Shown here piece after piece: positions 12,110 through 22,400 of a stretch of 64,000 bases of DNA. The position numbers were made by a program, and so were the translations under genes. Numbering within the stretch: position 1 is the stretch's first letter; every line of letters starts with the position of its first letter. Under the pieces are notes generated by a model, which was not told the origin of the DNA, ran no database searches, and saw only the letters and a list, made by a program, of their open reading frames with translations. The DNA is from Vanilla planifolia. Lineage: Eukaryota > Streptophyta > Magnoliopsida > Asparagales > Orchidaceae. Where the stretch lies: NCBI GenBank assembly GCA_023846275.1, contig CM043870.1, positions 7,191,527 to 7,255,526 of the forward strand, read 5' to 3'.

Positions 12110-12304
12110 CTAAAATGTGTTCATTGTCAGCCTCCCAAGGATAGCATTATAGGTAGAAGAAGTGGAGACTATGATGAAGTGATCATGTGCATGGCTGAGC
12201 CAGAAGTTCCTATTATGATTGCCAATGTGATGGTTCCTTTTGGTTTTAGAGATTCTCCAAAAAAACATACAAGTAATCTTGTAATTGAGAGGATAAGGTT
12301 TCAA
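12110..12304 (-). mobile_element. Gypsy-type retrotransposon protease fossil
   Basis: The minus-strand frame contains HFIIVSTSSTYNAILGRLTM, matching the hallmark YNAILGRP region of the plant Ty3/Gypsy aspartic protease. Only about 65 codons are open and no RT or integrase is seen nearby, so this is a small decayed remnant. Confidence 0.55.
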
Positions 12305-12399
12305 CTAACACTAATTTTATTAAAAGTATAAAAAAAAGAGATATCAGCTAAACTCTCATGTTATTTTAAGTGTGTTTATTTTATATGTTATATTTTCTT

Positions 12400-15300
12400 A
12401 TAGTGATCATAATATTTTTAGATTCTATTGATAGTTATTTTTATAGCATACTTTGTCAAATAATAATCTTTTTTTGCTACTCAATTTTGGGCTTATACTC
12501 AAATTCTATTAATATTTTTGTCCTCTTTATTTTGTCTCTTTATATTTATTCTTTTTTTCATTATGTATGTATTAATTTTGTTTTAAAAATTGAATAAAAA
12601 AGAGATAATTTAGTGATTATAGAATAATACAAACATAGAACATATTTTGATAATGTACATATCTTGTCTATGGGTATTCCCAAACTCATATCTTGTCGTT
12701 AAAATTCTGTGACATATTCTTGTACTGTTTGTCCTCATCAATATTGTAAACCATGCTACTTACTCCACCTTTTCTCCATATAACTCGTGGGATAAAATTT
12801 TTCTCTAATTAATTTTATAAATTGGCTCCATAATATTTCTGTAAATATATTAGTTCTTAAGTGAGCATCCATCAAGTTAAGGCATGACCCATCATTTTTA
12901 ATCGAGTGTATGCTTGTTATCAATTATGCATTGCTATACATCAATTTCAATCCACCAAAATATTTCATTATGCATTAATAGGGTAAAAGTTTTGTCAAAC
13001 TTTTTATTTATTTATTTATTTATTTATTTATGCACAAAGTTAATAAATTGGATAAAAAAGTCAATAAAATAGGACAAATTGTTAACGTATAAATATATAG
13101 TAAAAGTATTTTGTTAAATTATTTGGATATATAACATTTTTCTTTCTAAAATATTAATTATTTGGATCTAAAAAGAATCAAATTTCAAAGAAGACTAAAT
13201 TGGTCATCAACAACATAGTTAATCAAAAGATAATGCATCTCCTACATACCAAATTAAAGAGAATGAAAATGGAAGGGCTAGTATTTAAAACACAGTAAAA
13301 ACCAACCTAAAAACAAGAGAGAATTTTAGCCTTATGCTCGATAATAAGAATTTTGGTCACATCACCATTGCAACACTTTATCTTTTATGGGAATTTCTAT
13401 TATTCTTGTGATTCATTTAGTTTATAATATTTTTTCCTTTTCTTATATACAATCATATTTTTGGTAGTCCATCGCTTATTTTTCATCTTTATTTTTAGTA
13501 CTCTTGTTAATAGTTCTATAAGAACCACTTTTCCAAAGGTTTCTATTCACACCATGTCCAAAGTACCTAGAGTGAGAAGGCTAATATATTACACAAGCTA
13601 TGTTCATTATGACCCAAAGGACAATAGCTAACTCTAGATGATTATCCCTTTTTTTCAAGAAGGAAAGTTATGGTCTTATTTTCAAGCCCATTCTAATAAG
13701 ATCATAATAGATAAACTTGAAGAAGACTCTTAACATGACAAAAATACTTGTAAGACTATAAAAGTACACAATTAAGATAAGTATAAGATATATTTTATCC
13801 CGAGAATAGCAATTCAAGATTAGGTTGGTAGACTTTGTGATTGAATTGAAAACCTTTAAATCTCTTTAAAACCTTAAATACAAAGAGCTATTTTTGAAAG
13901 ATGATAACAAAATGATATAATTGTAGTTTTAGAAGTAAATTTAGAAAATCATTTTTAAGAAAATGTTTTGGATGTTTATTTGAAAAATCACTTTTTATCA
14001 TATTATTTTGTTGATTATGAATTAGAAGTGGATAATAGGAGACATAAGTAATGCTTGAAAGTCAATGATAGTTGACAGTGTGTTAATCGTGGTTGAAATG
14101 ATGGTTGGTGGAAAGGGATTATAAGGGACTAGTGGCAAAGAAATTATTGGTATTGTCTATTATGCATTGGTAGGGCTGAAGTTGACAACAATAATTGCTT
14201 GAGATGATTGATGATGGACAGCCAACGTTCGTGATCAATCGATGAGTGATTGTTAGTGGCTAGCTATGCAAGTGTTAATATGCATTTTGCATGATAAAAT
14301 GAGATTACAAGAAGATAATTAAATAATCTAAAAACCAAAGCATGAAAAATGAATATAAAATATATGATCACTTATAGAGAATGAATTGACATCTCATATT
14401 TATGATGAACAAAATCCTAACAAGGGAAGCCATTTATCATGTCTTTTATTTTCTACCATAATTTATGATGAAGTAAATATAAGCTTCTTAGACATCGATT
14501 TTTTAGCATTCAACAAAAAAATTGTTTTGAGTAGCATTAAACGAATAATATAGTTTTCAAAATCATTGTTTAAAATTATAAATTGTTTAAGTCTTGGTAA
14601 TGATTATGAAGCCTTAGAAGGCATCTTATTCTATCTTTAATGCACACTTAGAAGTAGAACTTATGATTTTGGACTCTCTTATTATGAGTGTACCTCCTAA
14701 ATCAATTATATAAAATTGTTAATTTAAAAACCTATATTATTGTGGTTATTATTACTTTTAAAACTATATACAATGCTAATGTTTAAAGTCAAACCAAATT
14801 TATAAAGAAGATTTAAAAAAATAAGGGTATATTTTTTTGTTTTATTTATAATATTTTGTCCAATTACTTTGAATAAAGATAAAAAATATTGAGAATAATT
14901 TAGAACTTATGTTAAGAGTTTTTTTTTTCTTTTTAAAAAATTTTCATTAAAATACACAAAAGTTGATAAAGTTAGAGCATATGGTTAAAAATGAATTAAT
15001 GTACATAAATATTTGTATTTGATATTAAAAAAAAATATTTTTTTATATATAATAATTATTAAAAATATTAAGAAAAGGAAATAATATCAATATAAGAATC
15101 ATAAAAGTTATAGATAATATATGATTTTTTATTTTATTAAAAAAAGTCATGATGTCATGTGTAGCCTATCACATAAGTTTGAAAAATTTACTTATATTTA
15201 GGAAAGTATGATCAAAACAAATGAACTTAAAAACAAATAAAACTAAGTCTAATTTGATAACTCTAATAATTGTTTTTCTTTTATTACGAATAATAACTAA

Positions 15301-16400
15301 ACACTATCTATCAATATTTCATATAAAATTATTTTTCTTAGATAATAATGACAAATAAGTATTTAGTTTAAAGATTGTTGATCATGAATGAAGCACATGA
15401 GATTATGAAAATGGAATGAGTTTTATCTTGAGAGTGTGTCTATTGTTGTTTGAAAAAGAGCATTGATAATGAGTATTTTCTTTTTAATTATTTTTAAAAG
15501 TGATTATAAATGAGTTTTTTTTTACTATAACATCCATTTGGAGTATTACAACAAATGAGTTTATCTCACCAAAATGCTAAAGGTGAAAACAACAAATTAG
15601 ATTTATTCATGTGAGCTTAAATTTCTTTGTCAAAAAGTATTTTTTTTTTATTTTTTATTATTTTAAACAAAATAAAGTCTAAAGTCTTTCAAGCAAATAA
15701 AATTATTCTAAGAAAATAACTAAAATTTAGTTGAAAACATTTCTCTACAAATAAAAAGCATTTAAATAAATCGTAGATAATAAACAAACAATTGGCTCAA
15801 ATCGAGCTCAAAACACAGTTGGTTGGGATTCTAAAAATTATTTTTTAAAGTTATCGTATTCATTTCAATTTTATTATAGAAAACAAAAAAAAAAAACAAA
15901 TAAGTTCTTTTTTTATTTATATAAATACTTATTTAAATCATCTTTTCAATTGTTATTTTCAATCCTAATTACCGTCATCTAATAGAATTTATAAAAACCT
16001 TTTTTTAATAAATTATATTTCAAAGATATCCCGAAGATAACCGCTAACCACCTCGGAAATCCATTCATTCACCTCAAGTGGATAAGCCATGGACCTCAAA
16101 CTCTACTTTTCCCCACAATGAAGCAAAGGTGCTGTCTCTCCCACCCTTTCCCCCATTAAGAAGCAACGCAAAGAGAGTGCCCGCAATGGACCGTAGGTGA
16201 GTGCCATCATCTGCTAAGCCATCCTTAATCATTGGACCGAACCGGTTCAACCAACCCGCCTAACACGTGGTCTGATGTTTTGTAGGCAACATCATCTGAT
16301 GTTTTTAATTATGAAATTTAAAAATATACGGATAATCGAGTTGGAAATTTCAAAAATATAACTGTCGAATAATTGTGGGAACGGGATGGCCTCACAGACT
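12400..16400. other. AT-rich intergenic stretch upstream of beta-tubulin
   Basis: No gene is seen. Homopolymeric A and T tracts and short simple repeats dominate. The last 400 bases become less AT-rich towards the tubulin promoter. The (TTTA)n microsatellite at 13003-13031 is listed separately. Confidence 0.45.
13003..13031. repeat. (TTTA)7 microsatellite
   Basis: A perfect tetranucleotide run of about seven TTTA units, with no gene adjacent. Confidence 0.92.
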
Positions 16401-16432
16401 GGCAAACGGTCGAAAAATTTGAGTTTTTTCCT

Positions 16433-16446
16433 TTATTATAAAAATA
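16433..16446 (+). promoter_or_regulatory. Candidate TATA box of beta-tubulin
   Basis: The sequence ttattataaaaata lies about 330 bp upstream of the tubulin ATG. A start site some 30 bp downstream would give a 5' leader of about 300 nt containing the paired palindromes at 16629-16664. This is inferred from motif and position only. Confidence 0.4.
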
Positions 16447-16628
16447 GAATATAAATTCCAGCTAAGAGCGGGGAAAGATCTGCCGTAGAATTTGAAAAGT
16501 TGGTGGATGGACGGGAGATCTGTTTCCCGCATACAAACACAGCGTACGCCATTTCCGGTAAGTTATACAACTGGCTCTGCCCTTACAGGGATTTCGCGGT
16601 TGCGGACTTAACGGGAAGCGGTTATGCC

Positions 16629-16664
16629 TTACCACCTAAGGTGGTAACCTTACCTATGGTAAGG
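16629..16664 (+). promoter_or_regulatory. Two adjacent palindromes in the tubulin leader
   Basis: The first palindrome is ttaccacct / aggtggtaa around a single A (16629-16647). The second is ccttacc / ggtaagg around TAT (16648-16664). They abut exactly and share a TTACC core, so alternative pairings are possible. They sit 113-148 nt before the ATG, in either the leader or the core promoter. Confidence 0.6.
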
Positions 16665-16776
16665 AGAATTGAATTCTCGCCATAAAAGCCTCTCAAATCT
16701 CCGGTCTCCTGTGTCTCCTTCACCATTTGCTCTCCGCCTTCTCTCTGCCACACAGATCTCTCCGCCTGAGCAGAAG

Positions 16777-17170
16777 ATGAGAGAAATCCTGCACGTCCAG
16801 GGAGGGCAATGCGGGAATCAGATCGGAGCCAAGTTCTGGGAGGTGATCTGCGACGAGCACGGGATCGACCACACCGGTAAGTATAGTGGCGATTCCGATC
16901 TCCAGCTCGAGCGTATCAATGTCTACTACAACGAAGCGAGTGGGGGGAGGTATGTGCCAAGGGCGGTTCTGATGGATCTTGAGCCTGGGACAATGGATTC
17001 GTTGAGATCTGGGCCGATCGGGCAGATCTTCCGGCCCGACAACTTCGTATTCGGGCAGTCCGGGGCGGGGAATAACTGGGCCAAGGGTCATTACACTGAG
17101 GGTGCGGAGCTCATCGATGCGGTGCTTGATGTGGTGAGGAAAGAAGCGGAGAACTGCGATTGCCTCCAAG
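16777..17170 (+). CDS. Beta-tubulin exon 1
   Basis: Encodes residues 1-131 plus the first base of Gly132 ([17 protein letters not shown] to CDCLQ). The donor is g|GTATGA at 17171. It holds the N-terminal nucleotide-binding residues (GGQCGNQ). Confidence 0.97.
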
Positions 17171-19028
17171 GTATGAGATCTACAACAGGATCGCGTTCTA
17201 ATTAGTGGTAGCCTTTTGTATTTGTTTCATTTATCGAATTCGGGGTTTTTTTTATTCTTTTTAATGTGTAATTTCGTTGGATCACAAAAATAATGCTTGT
17301 TCAATTAATTTTTCGCATTCGTATTCGGCTTAAAACTTCATTTAATGGATGCTCTTGTTTGCTTTCTAAAATGTGGATGTCGTATCGAAATCTCCTTTTC
17401 CAGTATTCTATTGAGACGTATAATTTGCTCTCGATAATTTCGCTTCTTCTGTCAAACATATTATTGTAGTGGATCGAACTGCTGTGCATATTTGTATGCT
17501 TGTTACCTGTGGTTTTTTTACTACTTGAACACCAAGTCACGTATTGATAAGATTGGGGAAGGTCAAGGTCTGTATGACCTTACAGGGTATGTTATTTTTT
17601 GTTGTGAAATTCCTGCCCATTTTTGTCTACGCATTTGAACATGTAATATGCAGAAGTAGGTACAGTTGAATATACTTTGGCTTGAATTGAATCACGTTAT
17701 AAATTGGAAGCGTGATCCCAACATGTGTTGAGGTTTCTTGTACTGTATCCTTTTTAAACATTACAATTTGATTGTTTGCTTCATGTGGTTCTATGCATTT
17801 TAACGTGTAATATGCAGAAGTAGTTACACTTGAATAAACTTTTGGCTTGAATCGAATCACGTTATAAATTTGAAGCGTGATCCCAACATGTGTTGAGGTC
17901 TCTTGTACTGTATCCTTTTAAGCATTACAATTTGATTGTTTGCTTCATGTGGTTAGGAATACGGGGGTAAGAATTCATCTTTTTTTCACATCTGCCTCAG
18001 GATTCCAAGTTTGCCATTCATTGGGTGGAGGAACGGGATCCGGCATGGGGACACTTCTTATATCCAAGATTAGAGAGGAATATCCCGACCGCATGATGCT
18101 CACATTCTCTGTTTTTCCATCACCAAAGGTCTCTGATACTGTTGTCGAACCATACAACGCCACTCTCTCAGTTCATCAGCTTGTTGAAAACGCTGATGAA
18201 TGCATGGTCTTGGACAACGAGGCTCTTTATGATATCTGTTTCCGCACCCTTAAGCTAGCCACTCCAACATGTAAGTTTAGTTCATTTATTCATTTCATTT
18301 ATGCTATTTTAGAGTTCAAGCTCTCTCGTGTTTGTATCCACCTTTCGCTTTTTGCAGTCGGCGACCTCAACCATCTGATATCGGCGACCATGAGCGGCGT
18401 CACGTGCTGCCTCCGCTTTCCTGGGCAGCTCAACTCCGACCTCCGGAAACTCGCCGTCAACCTGATCCCCTTCCCCCGCCTCCACTTCTTCATGGTGGGT
18501 TTCGCGCCCCTGACCTCGAGGGGCTCGCAACAGTACCGATCCCTGACCGTGCCGGAGCTGACCCAGCAGATGTGGGACTCCAAGAACATGATGTGCGCGG
18601 CGGACCCGCGGCATGGGCGCTACCTAACGGCCTCGGCCATGTTCCGGGGGAAAATGAGCACGAAGGAGGTAGACGAGCAGATGATAAACGTGCAGAACAA
18701 GAACTCGTCCTACTTCGTCGAGTGGATCCCGAACAACGTGAAGTCGAGCGTGTGCGACATCCCGCCCAAGGGCCTCAAGATGGCTTCCACTTTCATCGGG
18801 AACTCGACCTCAATACAGGAGATGTTCAGGCGGGTGAGCGAGCAGTTCACCGCCATGTTTAGGAGGAAGGCCTTCCTGCATTGGTACACCGGGGAGGGTA
18901 TGGACGAGATGGAATTCACCGAGGCCGAGAGCAACATGAACGATCTGGTGGCGGAGTATCAGCAGTACCAAGATGCGACGGCCGAAGAGGATTACGACGA
19001 AGAGGAAGAAGAGGAGGCGACTGCCTGA
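16777..19028 (+). CDS. Beta-tubulin, complete, 3 exons, 444 residues
   Basis: This is the beta subunit of the alpha/beta-tubulin dimer, which polymerises into cytoplasmic microtubules and hydrolyses GTP at its exchangeable site. Exons 16777-17170, 18001-18270 and 18358-19028 join to 1335 nt (444 residues plus TGA), the usual length for plants. All introns are GT-AG, interrupting Gly132 and the Phe codon of FGDLNHL. The N-terminus is MREI, the tetrapeptide that triggers tubulin mRNA autoregulation in animals. GGGTGSG at residues 140-146 is the tubulin signature and phosphate-binding loop. The C-terminal tail is very acidic ([14 protein letters not shown]). ATG 16777 is chosen because MREI must be the start. 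Exon 3 is much more GC-rich than exon 2. The gene converges with TWINKLE on the other strand. No defect is seen, so it is likely functional. Plants have several beta-tubulin genes, and I cannot say which paralogue this is. Confidence 0.97.
17626..17954 (+). repeat. Tandem duplication, about 164 bp, in tubulin intron 1
   Basis: Copy 1 (17626-17789) and copy 2 (17790-17954) are closely similar. Both run from a gcattt..aac(a/g)tgtaatatgcag head to tttgattgtttgcttcatgtggtt. Copy 2 ends 46 bp before the exon 2 acceptor. Each copy contains tatgcag, a possible cryptic acceptor. Confidence 0.95.
18001..18270 (+). CDS. Beta-tubulin exon 2
   Basis: A 270-bp exon from the tctgcctcag| acceptor to the t|GTAAGT donor. 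It encodes [16 protein letters not shown] to LKLATPT, including the GTP-binding signature. Codon usage is relatively AT-tolerant, unlike exon 3. Confidence 0.97.
18358..19028 (+). CDS. Beta-tubulin exon 3
   Basis: A 671-bp terminal exon after the tttttgcag| acceptor. It encodes [14 protein letters not shown] to the acidic tail and the TGA at 19026-19028. Third positions are mostly G or C. Confidence 0.97.
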
Positions 19029-19400
19029 GCATTGTTTTTTCTGATGTGTTTAATATTGCATCTGATGGTTTGTGTTTAGGCTTCGAAAACTTCGCATTTG
19101 TGGAAGTTTAATATCGTGTTGACTTTTGGATGACATGTTGGTTTTTGATTCTATTTACTGATCTATGAAATATGTGACCATTGTACGAATACATTCAATT
19201 GAATTATTGCAATACAAAATAGGAGCTTAATTATCAGGCTGGTTAACAAAAACCAAACAAAAGACAAATTATAACCAAATGATATTAAATTAAAAACCCT
19301 TAAAAAGTCTACAAAGCGAACCAAAATTTACCATGCCATTAGACACAGAATATACCTTAAGGTTCCAATTAACTTGCAAAAAACAACAGGCTGAGTGTTG
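19029..19400. other. Convergent 3' UTR interval (tubulin / TWINKLE)
   Basis: 372 bp separate the two stop codons. Both transcripts must terminate here or overlap. No exact AATAAA is seen on either strand; plant signals are often degenerate. AT-rich sequence with gaatacattcaattgaatt near 19188 could serve the plus strand. Confidence 0.6.
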
Positions 19401-19431
19401 TCACTTGTCGTCGAGGAACCGTCCACTAACC
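19401..19431 (-). CDS. TWINKLE: TWINKLE last exon and stop
   Basis: 31 bp encoding the end of Arg, then VSGRFLDDK and TGA (19403-19401), after the atgtag| acceptor. It is 372 bp from the tubulin stop on the other strand. Confidence 0.9.
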
Positions 19432-22400
19432 CTACATAAAGGCCATAAACCAAAATAGAATTAACAACCTGTAATATGTAAGACATTCCATGCAAGGTTA
19501 AAAATTTTTATACCAATGTCCATACAAGGTTAGTCCCAAATATGCATTTGCTATGAGGCCAAAATGGTATATTAATCAATTATGATATACATGAAAACAG
19601 GCATTTGAAAGAAAATATAATTTTATTGAGCATGCTAAAGCAAATCTATCCAGTTGATGAAGCAATAACATGAAAGTTTGTGGGGAAAATGGTTTCTGTA
19701 CCTGTCATAGATTAAGTGAGCATCTCCAATGCGTCCTATAACCTTGTTACGCACCTTTCTCACATAAACCTACTCAAAAGAGAAAAGTGGGAAGAAGCAT
19801 AAGTACAATGCTGCTGTGCAATTGAAGATATTCATGTTTAGAAGGCAATTGGTAAAGAAATTCTTTGATTAATACAATTTTCTGGAAAGAAATCAAGTAT
19901 ATTAGGAAAATAATAGTGAATCCTTTTTGAATATATATTTAATGGATCCAACAAAAGAAAAGCATCCCTTTCCCATCAATTCTAACATGCTACCACGTGT
20001 TGGTAAAGAAACCTTGAGTGATTGCTTTTCAACCTTGTCCCTGATACCTAACCTTTCTCTAAAACCTTTCTGCTCTAAAATTTTCTTTCCAATGTAAAAT
20101 GTGTACATTGTAATCATCAAAATTCAGTTCTCAAAGCAGATAGCAGATGCTAAATCATCAAAACAATTACAACAAAATCAACACATCCTACAAAATGATT
20201 AGGAAAAATAACCTTAAAATGATTAGTCACACTCAACCAACTAGGCCTAAGAAAGGAGAGTCATGGAGGTCCAGGCTATGCTTATGGCCCTTAACTTGCT
20301 CAGGGGTTCCCTTCCCCTTTACCGGGTTGTGGAAATTCAGACTGACTTGATGATGGCGCTCCAGGTGGTTCGTGAGATGATATCCCACCCTCCTGAGAAT
20401 GGTTTTTTTGCTGAGACCCTTAAGTATGCCAAGGGTCTGGAGGCAGTCCGGTTCTCCCATATTCACAGAGATGGGAACACGCCTGCTGACTGGGTTGCTC
20501 GTGCTGCATGCCTCAATGAGTTCGTATGGGATCCTGGGGACTCCATCCCCAAGCCCCTACTCAAACTCATGCTGTCTGATTTCATGTTTGATCCCCCTTG
20601 AGGATCCTACTTGTAGTCTCTTGTATGGCTTTTGCCACCTTTGATATAATTTTATATCATAGTTTCAAAAAAAAAAAAAAAAGAAGAGTCATGTTAACCA
20701 ACAAGGGGCAGGATTACATTGCAATGGCATGGCTTTTGGAAATCCTAATGTGACATTCTGATTCACTATGTTAAGATATTGTTTTCTTGAGTTGTCTCAT
20801 CCCAACTTGAGCGAGTTTTATCCTTCTTAAAAGACCTTCTTCTTGGTAACACATTCCAATATTATTCCTATTTTAACAAACTTCACTATGAAGTTAAATC
20901 CAAATAGATTTTATCCCCCAAAAGCACCTTCGCATTTTAAAATCATAGTATTTCATGTAAAGACTATGATCTTCCCTTCAATAATCAATATTGGATAATT
21001 TATTCCTGTATCTTAGAAGTCTTTCATTGGAATCACTCTGTTTAGTAGTTCCTCTCTTAAAATATCACCTGATAATCACTCTCCACTTCCTCTAGGTGTT
21101 ATAGATCCACTAACTTTTACTTTGTTTGTTATTAAACCACATTATATTAGTAAAAGTGTTGGCTCTAATACCATATTTATGAAATCTTAATCTTATTATG
21201 TTAAGGTATTATCCTTTTAGGTTGCTATATCCGACCTAATTTTATCTTTCTCAAAGAAACTTCTTCCTAGGTAACTCATCTAAATATTACTTTCAGTATA
21301 ACATGCTTATCAAATTCTCAAAAATCAAACCAAGTTTTCTCCCAAAAGTTGTCTTGACATCTTAAAATCATGATATCTCATATAAAGACCATAATCTCTT
21401 CCTTAGCAGATGAGGTTGGATAATTTATACATGCACCCTTAGAAGCCTTATGCAGGAGCCACTCTTTCTCAAATGATTTTTCTTTTGAGACATCACATGG
21501 AGACCACTTGAGCTCTTTGGTTGTTACAAATAGTGTACAGAATCAGCGACACAATGTATTCTTACCAACAATTTCAACCAAAGATATAAGACAGTTATAA
21601 AGTATAACAATATTCTAAAAGGATTAGAATAGGAGATAAGTCAATACCAATATATTGGGATGGAAAGTTGTAAATGAAACTTCTTTGAAATTCTTCAATA
21701 TCAACAAAAAGAAATATAAGTGTAGCAATTTTGAAGGCTTTCAAGAAGAAGACTAAACCTACTTGTTCTTAATAGGACAAAATATGGATTATGAGGCAAA
21801 GATGATCCAAAAAAAACTATGATTGTATTTAATAGAGCTATTATTAAATATTAAGTTTATTATTGAAAGGTTAATATAAAAAATATTTTTATTATTATTA
21901 AAAAATTGTGTCTGATAAATACAATATTAATAAGAATTTAATGAAATAACTTAATTAACTATTAACATTCATGTAAATAAGAACTAAAAATTTTATAATA
22001 TTATTTTAGAAGAACAAATTATCTTTTGTTATCTTTATATTATCTTTTATTTTTTGGACTTGAATCAATGTATTTTGAAAAGCACTTCTGTAAAAAACTG
22101 AGTTTAAAAACGGTGTACTAAGCAAAGCCTAAATGACGTTATTTCAACTATTCCAAACAAGAAAAGCATGAAAGATGCTATGCATGAGCATGAACCAATT
22201 AAAGTTTTGGCAAAAGTAGACAATGGAGGAGGTTATGAATAGAAAAAAAGAGCACGTGATCAAAGAAAATGTAAAAAAATAAACTACCTTTCTATAAATG
22301 GTAATAATAGTGAATATATCCCTGTACTGATTGCAAGAAACTATGACAATCAAGAAATGTGCTAGAGATTGAATGGTAAACCATTAAGAAAAAATTTTCT

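Noticed and set aside
16720-17169. Long minus-strand open frame opposite tubulin exon 1
   Set aside because: It is the antisense shadow of a constrained coding exon and matches no protein.
18309-18862. Several 60-180-codon frames on both strands across tubulin exon 3
   Set aside because: GC-rich coding DNA has few stops in other frames; only the tubulin frame is meaningful.
20147-20350. Plus-strand frame crossing the LINE junction
   Set aside because: It is a chance fusion of intron sequence and the LINE in a different frame from the RNase H.
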